From: Streptomyces sp. NBC_00443
GTDB lineage: Bacteria > Actinomycetota > Actinomycetes > Streptomycetales > Streptomycetaceae
DNA: 64,000 nucleotides
NCBI RefSeq assembly: GCF_036014175.1
Contig: NZ_CP107917.1
Location: forward strand, 7,254,001-7,318,000
Direction of reading: 5' to 3'
This document shows positions 42,068 to 50,327 of this stretch, one piece after another (positions within the stretch are counted from its first letter, which is position 1; each line of letters starts with the position of its first letter). The notes beneath the pieces are model-generated. The model did not search any database. It saw nothing but the letters and a program-made list of their open reading frames with translations, and was not told the origin of the DNA. The translations under genes were made by a program, and so were the position numbers.

Positions 42068-42771
42068 AGTACCGCGACCGTCGGGCGATCTGCCAGCGCC
42101 TCTGCCACCCACTCGCGGACCTCCCGGGCCACCTCCACCGCCCGGCGGTCCGCGCGCACGGCGATCTCCACGCGTACGTGCCGGCGCGGCAGGGCGGCCC
42201 CGTCCTGCCGTTCCTCGATGTGCACCGCACGGTTCAACCCGCTCAGGGCGCCTGTCAGTTGGATCACCCCGGGGACCGCCAGGGCCGCGGCGGCGACGCG
42301 CTCCTCGTCGGGGCTTACGGGCTCCGCGGCCCGCGTCGGCTCGTCCTGGTGCAGGGGAGCGGGTTCGGCGCCCTCGTCGAGCAGGGCCGTCACCCGCAGA
42401 TCCACCTCGGTCACCGTCAGGCCGAGACGTTCCGCGGCCGCGCCGGCCAGCAGTTCGCGCAGCCGGTCCGCCGTCGTGGGCAGCGCCTCGGCCGCCGTCG
42501 CCGCGAAGTCCGCCGTCACCCGCAAGGGGCCCGGTGGCAGCGCGCTCGGCGGCGGCGGTACGGCTGCCTCCTGCGTGTCCTCCGGGTCGGTGAGCCCGAT
42601 CCGGAGCGCGTCCAGCCGTACCCCGCGCATGTCCTCGGCCGCGCGCCGCAGCACCGCCTCTGCCGCCTTCTCGGAGATCCACGCGCCGTCGCGCGCGCCG
42701 CCCAGGGGCAGCAGCCTGCCGAGCCCCAGCTGCTGCCGGACCGCCTGAGTCCACCTGTCCGTCGTCGTCAT
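42049..42771 (-). CDS. Hypothetical protein with two Asp23-like half domains
   Basis: 240 residues, acidic, no membrane helix. Two regions resemble Asp23/Gls24 strands and helices. The first has WISEKAAEAVLRRAAEDM and LRVTADFAATAAEALP. The second has EERVAAAALAVPGVIQLTG and RRHVRVEIAVRADRR. It is divergent from, and 87 bp away from, a true Asp23 gene, so it is probably part of the same system. Streptomyces genomes often label it with a misleading nucleopolyhedrovirus P10 name. ATG 42771 is preferred to 42789. Confidence 0.8.
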   Translation of the reverse strand: MTTTDRWTQAVRQQLGLGRLLPLGGARDGAWISEKAAEAVLRRAAEDMRGVRLDALRIGLTDPEDTQEAAVPPPPSALPPGPLRVTADFAATAAEALPTTADRLRELLAGAAAERLGLTVTEVDLRVTALLDEGAEPAPLHQDEPTRAAEPVSPDEERVAAAALAVPGVIQLTGALSGLNRAVHIEERQDGAALPRRHVRVEIAVRADRRAVEVAREVREWVAEALADRPTVAVLITAVS

Positions 42772-42858
42772 TCCTCCAGCCTGCCGCATCCCTGGGGCGC
42801 AATCGCGTAACCGTGCTTACGGTGGTCAAAGGACGACGACCGAAAAGGACGGACGGCC

Positions 42859-43338
42859 ATGAGTGAGACGACGGAACAAAACCGGCGGACGGAGGGCGAG
42901 ACCCTCAGCACCCGCAAGAGCCAGGTGACCCGGCGCGGTGGGGGAGAACCCGGTGCCCGTGGCCGGACCACCATCGCCGACGGCGTCGTGGAGAAGATCG
43001 CCGGGATGGCCGCACGCGATGTGGACGGTGTACACGCCATGGGCAGCGGTATCTCGCGGACCTTCGGGGCTGTGCGCGACCGGGTGCCGGGCGGCACGAC
43101 GAAGTCCGTGTCGCGCGGGGTGAAGGTCGAGGTCGGCGAGGTACAGGCCGCGCTCGACCTGGAGATCGTCGTCGAGTACGGCGTGTCGATCTCCGACGTG
43201 GCCCGGGACGTGCGCGAGAACGTGATCAACGCCGTCGAGCGGATGACCGGGCTCGAAGTCGTCGAGGTCAACATCGCGGTGAGCGATGTGAAGCTTCCGG
43301 AGGAAGAGGAAGAGGAAGAGGAGCGCCGGATCCAGTGA
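42859..43338 (+). CDS. Asp23/Gls24 family envelope stress response protein
   Basis: 159 residues. RTTIADGVVEKIAGMAARDV and the later VVEYGVSISDVARDVRENVI are the hallmark Asp23 blocks. A variable basic start and an acidic end (EEEEEEEERRIQ) frame the domain. In firmicutes Asp23 is tethered to the membrane by AmaP, whose homologue is encoded four genes downstream. AAAGGACGG precedes ATG 42859. Confidence 0.94.
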   Translation: MSETTEQNRRTEGETLSTRKSQVTRRGGGEPGARGRTTIADGVVEKIAGMAARDVDGVHAMGSGISRTFGAVRDRVPGGTTKSVSRGVKVEVGEVQAALDLEIVVEYGVSISDVARDVRENVINAVERMTGLEVVEVNIAVSDVKLPEEEEEEEERRIQ

Positions 43339-43397
43339 GGCGCCGGCGACCCGACAACGCAGCGGCCGTGAGCTGCTGAGGAGCTGAGGAGCGCAGC

Positions 43398-43583
43398 ATG
43401 AGCATGGCCGTGGTCGGCATGATCGCCGGCATGGCACTGGGCTTCGCCGGGTACTTCGGCGGATTCGGCGCCTTCCTGCTGGTGGCGGCGCTCGGCGCCG
43501 TCGGCTTCGTCGTCGGGCGGTTGCTGGAGGGTGAGTACGAGCTCGGTGACTTCTTCCGGCGCCGTGACGAACGGCGGCGGTGA
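43398..43583 (+). CDS. Small DUF2273-like membrane protein
   Basis: 61 residues. One or two hydrophobic helices (VVGMIAGMALGFAGYFGGF and LLVAALGAVGFVVGRLLEG) end in a basic tail (RRRDERRR). DUF2273 proteins regularly accompany Asp23/AmaP. ATG 43398 follows GAGGAGC. The stop overlaps the next GTG (GTGA). Confidence 0.85.
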   Translation: MSMAVVGMIAGMALGFAGYFGGFGAFLLVAALGAVGFVVGRLLEGEYELGDFFRRRDERRR

Positions 43584-43963
43584 CGCCGGTGAGCACGGGG
43601 GCCGGTGAAGTCGGCAGACCCCTTGCCACCGTCCCTCCGGGCGAGCGCGGGGCGACCAGGATCGCCGACCGGGTCGTGGCGAAGGTCGCCTCACAGGCTG
43701 CCCGCGAGGCCGTGGGGGACCTCACCAAGGATGCCGCCCGGCCGCATGCCAACGTCGTCGTGCACCACGAGACCGCGCGGGTCCTCGTCCACCTCGAACT
43801 CGACTACCCCACGGACATCGGCTCCCGGTGCGCGACCGTGCGTCGGCACGTCGTCGAGCGGGTAGGCGCGTTGGTGGGCATGGAGGTGCCGGAGGTCGCC
43901 GTGCACGTGGAGCGGCTGCACCCGGCGCGCCGACCGGGCGCGGCACAGGGGAGGACGCGATGA
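43580..43963 (+). CDS. Second Asp23-like protein, short form
   Basis: 127 residues. RIADRVVAKVASQAAREAVG and LELDYPTDIGSRCATVRRHV follow the Asp23 pattern of helix, strand, helix, and VAVHVERLHPARR ends it. It is translationally coupled at both ends (GTGA upstream, ATGA downstream). It may oligomerise with the larger Asp23 protein. Confidence 0.85.
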   Translation: MTPVSTGAGEVGRPLATVPPGERGATRIADRVVAKVASQAAREAVGDLTKDAARPHANVVVHHETARVLVHLELDYPTDIGSRCATVRRHVVERVGALVGMEVPEVAVHVERLHPARRPGAAQGRTR

Positions 43964-44640
43964 GCGAGTCCCAGGGTTCCGAGGGCGCCACACAGAGACT
44001 GCCGGTCATCGAGAAGGAGGCCGGAGCCGCCACCCTCGACCAGTCGGCGTCGGCGGCGGACTACGACCCACCGCGCCCGGTCGACGAGAAGGGCGGCGGT
44101 CAACGCCGCTTCTGGTCGGCGCGCCGGATCCCCGCCGGGATCACGGCGCTCGTGCTGCTGTTCGTCGCGGGCATGTTCCTCTACGACATCGTGTCCGTGC
44201 GCGCCGACCGGCCCGCCATGCGCTGGCGCCGGGAACTGGCCCAGCAACTCGCCGAGCGTCCCCTCGACGACATCTGGGTGCTCGTCGGCGCGGGCGTCGC
44301 CGCCGTACTCGGCCTCTGGCTGCTCGTCCTGGCCACCACGCCGGGCCTGCGGTCCGTACTGCCGATGCGGCGCACCCACCCCGACGTACGCGCCGGACTC
44401 CACCGCGACCTCGCCGCCCTGGTCCTGCGCGACCGTGCGATGGAGGTCTCCGGGGTCCAGTCGGTACGGGTACGGGTGCGCAGGTCCCGGGCCGACGTCC
44501 GCGCCATGTCGCACTTCCGTGAACTGGACGACGTACGCGCCGACCTGGACGCCACGCTCGCCGACGCGATCAGGGGCCTGGGACTGACCCGCCCGCCGTC
44601 GCTGTCGGTGCATGTGCGGCGGCCGGGACGGAAGGGGTGA
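43960..44640 (+). CDS. DUF6286-like membrane protein of the Asp23 cluster
   Basis: 226 residues. A hydrophilic N-terminus (1-60) is followed by TM1 (GITALVLLFVAGMFLYDIV) and TM2 (VLVGAGVAAVLGLWLLVLAT). A C-terminal Asp23/AmaP-type small domain has RDRAMEVSGVQSVRVRVRRS. ATG 43960 overlaps the upstream stop; the end overlaps the next gene (GTGA). It is probably an envelope anchor. Confidence 0.85.
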   Translation: MSESQGSEGATQRLPVIEKEAGAATLDQSASAADYDPPRPVDEKGGGQRRFWSARRIPAGITALVLLFVAGMFLYDIVSVRADRPAMRWRRELAQQLAERPLDDIWVLVGAGVAAVLGLWLLVLATTPGLRSVLPMRRTHPDVRAGLHRDLAALVLRDRAMEVSGVQSVRVRVRRSRADVRAMSHFRELDDVRADLDATLADAIRGLGLTRPPSLSVHVRRPGRKG

Positions 44641-45224
44641 GGGCCGTGATCAGGGTGGTCAACCGGGTGCTGATCGGGCTCGTCGGGCTGGTGCTGCTCG
44701 TGATCGGCGGATCCGTACTGGCGGTCGGGCTCGGGCTGGATCCCCCGTCCTGGTGGATCCATGACAGTCGGCACGACGTCCTGCTCAGCGACGCCGAACG
44801 CACGCGCTGGCGGGACGACGGCTGGTGGTGGCCTGTAGTGATCGCCGTGCTGGCCGTCCTGCTGCTGCTCGCCCTGTGGTGGCTGACCTCGGTCCTGCGC
44901 CGGCACCGCCTCGCCGAGGTCCTGGTGAACACCGGCGACGGCGAGGGCGCAGTGCTGCGGGGCCGTGCCCTGGAGAGCGTCCTCGCGAACGAGGCGACGG
45001 GTCTGGAGGGCGTCCAGCGGGCCCGCGTCCAGCTGACGGGCAGGCGCACCACCCCCGAGACCCGGGTGCGCCTCCGGCTGGAACCGCACGTGGATCCCGG
45101 GACCGCCTTGAACGACCTCACCACCCAGGCGCTGGGCCACGCCCGCAATTCGGCGGGCCTCGCGTCACTGCCGGCGGAAGTGCGCCTGCGGGGCGTCAAG
45201 CACGGTGCGGAAAGGGTGAGTTAG
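44637..45224 (+). CDS. amaP: AmaP-like alkaline shock membrane anchor protein
   Basis: 195 residues. Two N-terminal helices (VLIGLVGLVLLVIGGSVLAV, VVIAVLAVLLLLALWWLTSV) flank a loop with WWIHDSRHD, and a cytosolic C-terminal domain (TGLEGVQRARVQLTGRRTT) ends it. AmaP tethers Asp23 oligomers to the membrane. GTG 44637 overlaps the preceding stop; GTG 44646 is a second choice. The stop overlaps the convergent SDR stop by four bases. Confidence 0.85.
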   Translation: MRAVIRVVNRVLIGLVGLVLLVIGGSVLAVGLGLDPPSWWIHDSRHDVLLSDAERTRWRDDGWWWPVVIAVLAVLLLLALWWLTSVLRRHRLAEVLVNTGDGEGAVLRGRALESVLANEATGLEGVQRARVQLTGRRTTPETRVRLRLEPHVDPGTALNDLTTQALGHARNSAGLASLPAEVRLRGVKHGAERVS

Positions 45225-45976
45225 AACCCGTGCCGCATTCCGCCGTCCACCGGCAGCATGATCCCCGTCAGATAGGACGCGGCCGGAGACAGCAAGAAGG
45301 CCGCCGCACGCCCGAACTCGTCCGGGGTCCCGTACCGCCGCAACGGAATCCGCGACTCGTTGGCGGCCCGAGTGGCCTCCGGGTCGGCCGACAGTCCGTC
45401 CAGCTCGCGCACGCGGTCCGTGTCGATCCGTGACGGCAGCAGTCCCACGACCCGAATGCCCCGCGGCCCCAGTTCGTCCGCAAGAGACTTGGCGAACCCG
45501 GCGAGCCCCGGCCGCAGCCCGTTCGAAATGGTCAGCCCCGGCAGCGGCTCGTGCACCGAGGCCGACAGCACGAACCCGATGACGCCGCCCGCGTCGAGTT
45601 CCGCCGCCGCCGTCCTGGCCAGCCGCACCGCCCCGAGGAACACCGACTCGAACGCGGCCTGCCACTGCTCGTCCGTGTTGTCCGCGACGAACCCGGCCGG
45701 CGGCCCGCCCACGCTGATGAGGACGCCGTCGAAGCCGCCGAAGGCATCCCGCGCGGCACCGATCAGACGTGCCGCGGCATCCGCTTCGGCGTTGTCCACG
45801 GCGATCCCGACGGCGTTCGGCCCCAGCTCGGCCGCCGCGGCGGCGACCCGCTCCTCGTCCCTGCCGGTCACGACGACCTTCGCCCCGTCGGCCACCAGCT
45901 CACGCGCCGCCGCGTTGCCCAGCCCGCGCGTGGCCCCCGTGACGACGTACACCCGGTCCTTCAGTCCAAGATCCAT
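45221..45976 (-). CDS. SDR-family oxidoreductase, atypical active site
   Basis: 251 residues. The dinucleotide site is VVTGATRGLGNAAARELV, and the C-terminus MLPVDGGMRHGF is typical. In place of the Tyr-x-x-x-Lys pair the sequence reads LTISNGLRPGL, so the usual Tyr is absent, as in a known SDR side group. NADP preference is suggested by TGRDEER. ATG 45976 is chosen; the open frame continues upstream into the GH15 gene region. Confidence 0.9.
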   Translation of the reverse strand: MDLGLKDRVYVVTGATRGLGNAAARELVADGAKVVVTGRDEERVAAAAAELGPNAVGIAVDNAEADAAARLIGAARDAFGGFDGVLISVGGPPAGFVADNTDEQWQAAFESVFLGAVRLARTAAAELDAGGVIGFVLSASVHEPLPGLTISNGLRPGLAGFAKSLADELGPRGIRVVGLLPSRIDTDRVRELDGLSADPEATRAANESRIPLRRYGTPDEFGRAAAFLLSPAASYLTGIMLPVDGGMRHGF

Positions 45977-45981
45977 GGTCC

Positions 45982-47769
45982 CTATCCTGCCCCGTCGTCC
46001 CCGAACAGGGCGAGGGCGGTGTTGACCAGGCCGATGTGGCTGAAGGCCTGCGGGAAGTTGCCGAGCTGGTGGCCGGCCACCGGGTCGTACTCCTCGGCCA
46101 GCAGCCCCACGTCGTTGGTGAGCCCGACGAGCCGGTCGAACAGCTCGCGTGCCTCCTGCGTACGACCCGTCATGTGCAGCGCCTCCGCCAGCCAGAAGGA
46201 GCAGGCCAGGAAGGTGCCCTCGCCGCCGGGCAGCCCGTCGACGGCGGTCCCGTCGGTGCTGTAGCGGCGCAGGAAGCCCTGATGGCTGAGCTCGGCGCGG
46301 ATCGCGTCGATGGTGCCGACGACGCGCGGGTCGTCGGGCGGCAGGAAGCCCACGCGCGGGATCAGCAGCAGCGCGGCGTCGAGTTCGGGAGAGCCGTAGG
46401 ACTGCGTGAAGGTGTTCCGCTCGGCGTCGTAGCCCTTCTCGCACACCTCGCGGTGCACCTCGTCGCGCAACTCGCGCCAGCCGTCGAGGTCGCCGTCCAG
46501 CTTCGGGTTCTTCTCCAGGGTGCGCACCGCCCGGTCCGCCGCCACCCACACCATCACCTTCGAGTGCACGAAGTGCCGGCGGCCGCCGCGCACCTCCCAC
46601 AGCCCCTCGTCGGGCTGCCGCCACGCCGTGCGCAGCCAGTCGACGAGGGCGGCCTGAATCGCCCAGACGTGCGGCTTGGCGGGCAGTCCCGCCTCCCGGC
46701 CCAGCGCCAGCGTGTCCATCACCTCGCCGTACACGTCCAACTGGAGCTGCTTCACGGCCAGATTGCCGACGCGTACGGGGGCGGAGCCGGCGAAGCCGGA
46801 CAGCCACGGCACCTCGAACTCGGGCAGCCGCCGCTCGCCCGCCAGGCCGTACATGATCTGCAGGTCGGCCGGGTCGCCGGCGACCGCGCGCAGCAGCCAG
46901 TCGCGCCAGGCCTCCGCCTCCTCCCGGTAGCCCGCCGACAGGCCCACGTTCAGGGTGAGGGTGGAGTCGCGCAGCCAGCAGTGGCGGTAGTCCCAGTTGC
47001 GGACGCCGCCGAGCTCCTCGGGGAGCGAGGTGGTGGGGGCGGCGACGATGCCACCGGTCGGCCGGTAGGTGAGGGCCTTGAGGGTGATCAGGGAGCGCAC
47101 GACGGCGTCGCGGTACGGCCCGTCGTAACGGCAGTGCCCCACCCACTTCCGCCAGTCCCGCACGCTGGTGCGCAAGGCCTCGTACGGGTCGACGAGCGGC
47201 GGGCGCGGCTCGTGCGAGGGGTGCCAGGTGAGGACGAACGCGACCTTCTCGCCCTTCTCGACCGTGAACTCCGAGTGCGTACCGAAGTTCCTGCCCCAGG
47301 TGCGCACCTCGGGTTCGCTGCGCAGCCACGCCGAGTCCGGGCCGGCGACGGCCACCCGGTGCCCGTCGGACTCGCGCACCCAGGGGACGACCGAGCCGTA
47401 GTCGAAGCGCAGCCGCAGTGTGCTGCGTACGGTGACGCGGCCGCTGAGGCCCTCCACGATGCGTACGAGGTCGGGCGCGCGGTCGCGCTGGGGCATCAGG
47501 TCCGTGACGCGGATCGCGCCCTCGTCGGTCTCCCACTCGGTGTCCAGCACCAGGGTGTCCCGGCGGTAGGCGCGGCGGGTGCAGGGGCCCTCGGCGTGCT
47601 TGGGGGCGATGCGCCAGTGGCCGTTGTCCTTGTCGCCGAGGAGCTTGGCGAAGCAGGCACCCGAGTCGAAGCGGGGCAGGCACAGCCAGTCGACGGAACC
47701 GTCCCTGCCGACCAGGGCGGCCGTCTGCTCGTCGCCGATGAGGGCGTAGTCCTCGATACGCTGGGGCAC
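45982..47769 (-). CDS. Glycoside hydrolase family 15 protein (glucoamylase/trehalase-like)
   Basis: About 595 residues. The N-terminal beta-sandwich (DYALIGDEQTAALVGRDGSV, DWLCLPRFDS) precedes the (alpha/alpha)6 barrel. The catalytic-side block is GGVRNWDYRHCWLRDSTLTL. A second acid lies near LLAEEYDPVAGHQLGNFPQA. Actinomycete members often hydrolyse trehalose. GTG 47769 gives the usual N-terminus (VPQRIEDYALIGD); the SD is weak, so the start is uncertain. It is followed 5 bp later by the SDR gene. Confidence 0.93.
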   Translation of the reverse strand: MPQRIEDYALIGDEQTAALVGRDGSVDWLCLPRFDSGACFAKLLGDKDNGHWRIAPKHAEGPCTRRAYRRDTLVLDTEWETDEGAIRVTDLMPQRDRAPDLVRIVEGLSGRVTVRSTLRLRFDYGSVVPWVRESDGHRVAVAGPDSAWLRSEPEVRTWGRNFGTHSEFTVEKGEKVAFVLTWHPSHEPRPPLVDPYEALRTSVRDWRKWVGHCRYDGPYRDAVVRSLITLKALTYRPTGGIVAAPTTSLPEELGGVRNWDYRHCWLRDSTLTLNVGLSAGYREEAEAWRDWLLRAVAGDPADLQIMYGLAGERRLPEFEVPWLSGFAGSAPVRVGNLAVKQLQLDVYGEVMDTLALGREAGLPAKPHVWAIQAALVDWLRTAWRQPDEGLWEVRGGRRHFVHSKVMVWVAADRAVRTLEKNPKLDGDLDGWRELRDEVHREVCEKGYDAERNTFTQSYGSPELDAALLLIPRVGFLPPDDPRVVGTIDAIRAELSHQGFLRRYSTDGTAVDGLPGGEGTFLACSFWLAEALHMTGRTQEARELFDRLVGLTNDVGLLAEEYDPVAGHQLGNFPQAFSHIGLVNTALALFGDDGAG

Positions 47770-47921
47770 GCAAGTGCGGGTTCCCCAAGGGGCGATGGGC
47801 CAATCAGGGGTGGGGCCGCGGGAGTGATCCGGCGGCCGGGGAGCCGGTGCCGGAGAACCCCGGCAGCCTGAGCCGGCCACGGCGGGTGGGCGTAAGGCCG
47901 CCCCCGGGTCAACGCCGGGTA

Positions 47922-48713
47922 CTACACACCCACCGGCTCGGCCTCGGCCGGCTTCTCCGTTTCCGCAGCCCGCCGGTCACGGGCCTCCCGACGAACCAGC
48001 ACCAGCCACCCCACGGGCACCCCGGCAGCGAACAGCCACCACTGCAGGGCATACGCGTAGTTCAGCGGAGCGTTCTCGTTACCCGGCTTACCGATCAGCT
48101 CCGGCGCGTCCCCCGCCGGCTCGGGAGCCGTCTGCACGACGTACCCCCCGAGCACCGACGCGTCGAGACGCCGAGCCTCCTGCCCGCTGCTGATCAGCAT
48201 GACCTGCCGGTCGGGAAGCCCCTTGAGGTTCTTGATCCCGCTGGCCTCGGTCGTCTCGTCGGGCATCAGCCGCCCGGTCACGGTGACACGGCCGCCCGGC
48301 GGCGCAGGAACCTTGGGGAACGCCGTCTGGCTGGGCCCGTCCGCGGGGATCCAGCCGCGGTTGACCAGCAGCACCTTGCCGTCCGTCAGGACGAAGGGCG
48401 TGAGGACGTGGAAGCCGACCTCTTCGTCGGAGTTGACGCGCCGCCTGACCACGACCTCCCGGTCGGTGTCGAAGTGGCCCTGCGCGGTCACCGTGCGGTA
48501 CCGCTCCTTGGAGCTCACCGTGTGCCCCGGAGAGGTCAGCCTCTCCACGGGCAGCGGCTTGGCGCCCAGGGCGTCGGCGACCAGTTGGTTCCGGGCGCTG
48601 CGCTCCTCGTAGCGGTGCATCTGCCAGATGCCCAGCCTGATCATCGTGGGGATGAGCAGCAGGGCGACCAGTGTGAGGATCACCCACTGCCGGGACAACA
48701 GGAAGCGGTACAC
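47922..48713 (-). CDS. SURF1 family protein, cytochrome c oxidase assembly
   Basis: About 263 residues. The SURF1 pattern is clear: an N-terminal helix (RQWVILTLVALLLIPTMIRLGIWQ, split here at the family start), a large outside loop with HVLTPFVLTDGKVLLVNRGWIP, and a C-terminal helix (YALQWWLFAAGVPVGWLVLV). It assists heme-copper oxidase maturation. GTG 48713 is chosen by homology (VYRFLLSRQWV); TTG 48728 is possible. GTG lies within a perfect hairpin. Confidence 0.92.
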   Translation of the reverse strand: MYRFLLSRQWVILTLVALLLIPTMIRLGIWQMHRYEERSARNQLVADALGAKPLPVERLTSPGHTVSSKERYRTVTAQGHFDTDREVVVRRRVNSDEEVGFHVLTPFVLTDGKVLLVNRGWIPADGPSQTAFPKVPAPPGGRVTVTGRLMPDETTEASGIKNLKGLPDRQVMLISSGQEARRLDASVLGGYVVQTAPEPAGDAPELIGKPGNENAPLNYAYALQWWLFAAGVPVGWLVLVRREARDRRAAETEKPAEAEPVGV

Positions 48714-48743
48714 CCCACGACCGTACAACTCGGTCGTGGGGTG
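48711..48743 (-). terminator. 13-bp perfect hairpin overlapping the SURF1 start codon
   Basis: CACCCCACGACCG (48711-48723) pairs with CGGTCGTGGGGTG (48731-48743), 7-nt loop. It follows the zinc ribbon gene stop by 20 bp on the minus strand and contains GTG 48713. It may end the upstream message or hide the start codon. Confidence 0.65.
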
Positions 48744-48762
48744 CGTTCAGGCGGGTACCGTG

Positions 48763-48996
48763 TCACACCTTGTCGACGATCCCCGCCTTTCCTTCCGCGC
48801 GGGCGCAGTGGGCGCCGCAATACCAGTGACCGTCGACCTCGACGCCCTGCCCGATGACCTGCACACGGCAGTGCTCGCAGATGGGTGCCATGCGGTGGAT
48901 CGCACAGGAGAAGCAGTCGAAGACGTGCACCGCGCCCTGCGCGTGCACCTCGAAGGTCATGCCGTAGTCGTTTCCGCACACTTCACATGTCGCCAT
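48763..48996 (-). CDS. Small zinc-ribbon protein
   Basis: 77 residues. C-x2-C pairs (MATCEVCGNDYG, FDCFSCAIHRM) and C-x2-C plus C-x3-C (ICEHCRVQV, WYCGAHCARAEG) make several metal sites. No helices of the membrane type. The role is unknown; it is conserved in streptomycetes. ATG 48996 is preferred to the upstream in-frame start because the zinc motif begins there. Confidence 0.85.
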   Translation of the reverse strand: MATCEVCGNDYGMTFEVHAQGAVHVFDCFSCAIHRMAPICEHCRVQVIGQGVEVDGHWYCGAHCARAEGKAGIVDKV

Positions 48997-49075
48997 GCGC
49001 CACAGGGTGAGCCGTCCCCGCGGCCCGGGCGAGGGGGCTCCGGGCGAGTCGCGCGGCAATCACCCGTCCGTACGG

Positions 49076-50116
49076 TCACCGCTCCGACGCCGGTTCCACG
49101 TCCCGCAGGAGTTGTCCGAACGCCGCCTCGTCGATCACCGGCGTCCCGTACTGGCCGGCCTTGACGACCTTGGACGTGCCCGCGTCGGGGTCGTTCGTGA
49201 CAAGCAGGCTGGTCAGCCGGGACAGACTCGTCGACACATGCAGCCCGGCCTCGATGGCACGGTCCTCCAGCAGGTCGCGCTCGACGGACGTGTCTCCGGA
49301 GAAGGCGACCCGCATGCCCTGTTTGAGTCGTTTGCCCTCTTCGTAGCGGCCTGGGTTGGGATAGGGGCAGGCGGGCCTCTTGCGGGACGGTCGCCAATTG
49401 GTCGGCTGATAACTGCTGTAGCCGGTGTACCCGCCGCTGCCGCCGTAGCCGCCCTGTGAGCCCGCCTGCTGACCGATCCGCGGGGCCGCCGTCGCGGTGT
49501 CCCGCCACTCGGTCAGCGGCAGGCACTCCTGCAGCGGCAGCCGCACACTGCCCGCCGCGGCGGCCCGCAGACTCGGCCGGAACGCCTCCGCCAGCACGCG
49601 CGCGTCATCCAGCGCATGGTGCGCCCGCTGCTGTACGACGCCGAAGTGTGCGGCCAGCGACTCCAGCTTGTGGTTGGGCAGCGGCAGGGCCAGCTCCTTG
49701 GACAGTGCGATGGTGCACAGCCGCTGCCGCACCGGGGCCCGGCGCTCCGCGCGCGCGTACTCCCGCGCGATCATCTGCCAGTCGAAGACGGCGTTGTGCG
49801 CGACGAGGACCCGGCCGTCCAGCCGGGCCGAGAACTCCTCGGCGATGTCCGTGAAGAGAGGAGCGCCCTCCAGCGCCTCGCTCGTCAGACCGTGGATCCA
49901 GACCGGGCCCGGGTCGCGCTCCGGGTTGACCAGCGTGTACCAGTGGTCCTCGACCTCGCCGCGCGCGTCCAGCCGGTACACGGCCGCGGAGATTATCCGG
50001 TCGTCCCGGGCCAGGCCGGTGGTCTCCACGTCAACGACCGCGTATCCCTGGGGATACGCGGTCGGCCATGCTGTGGGGGAGGGCGCTGCGGTCGCACGGT
50101 CTTCGAGCATGGTCAC
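49076..50116 (-). CDS. DEDDh 3'-5' exonuclease with C-terminal BRCT-like domain
   Basis: 346 residues. The exonuclease domain (about 20-185) has Exo I in YAVVDVETTGL, Exo II in VLVAHNAVFDWQ and Exo III in AHHALDDARVLAEAF. It resembles DnaQ epsilon. A Gly/Tyr-rich linker (GGYGGSGGYTGYSSYQP) leads to a BRCT-like domain (MRVAFSGDTSVERDLLEDRA, LHVSTSLSRLTSLLVTN). Possible roles are repair or proofreading. Start near 50116 or 50110. Confidence 0.92.
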   Translation of the reverse strand: MTMLEDRATAAPSPTAWPTAYPQGYAVVDVETTGLARDDRIISAAVYRLDARGEVEDHWYTLVNPERDPGPVWIHGLTSEALEGAPLFTDIAEEFSARLDGRVLVAHNAVFDWQMIAREYARAERRAPVRQRLCTIALSKELALPLPNHKLESLAAHFGVVQQRAHHALDDARVLAEAFRPSLRAAAAGSVRLPLQECLPLTEWRDTATAAPRIGQQAGSQGGYGGSGGYTGYSSYQPTNWRPSRKRPACPYPNPGRYEEGKRLKQGMRVAFSGDTSVERDLLEDRAIEAGLHVSTSLSRLTSLLVTNDPDAGTSKVVKAGQYGTPVIDEAAFGQLLRDVEPASER

Positions 50117-50327
50117 TGAGGATACGGGCCGGGACTGACACTCCTGCCCGTCAGGTGCCTTGCCTCGCCTGCCTGTTCGAACGCCACGAACGTCAGCGCG
50201 TCAACCGGTCGGCGTGCGCGTGGTGTTGCGGGAGCCGGGCAGTGGTGGCGGTCGCATGTGCTGAGCCCGGCGCCGGCCGGGAGCGTCGGTACGTTCCCGA
50301 TGTCCCGTGCGGTGCGATCCTCCGCAT

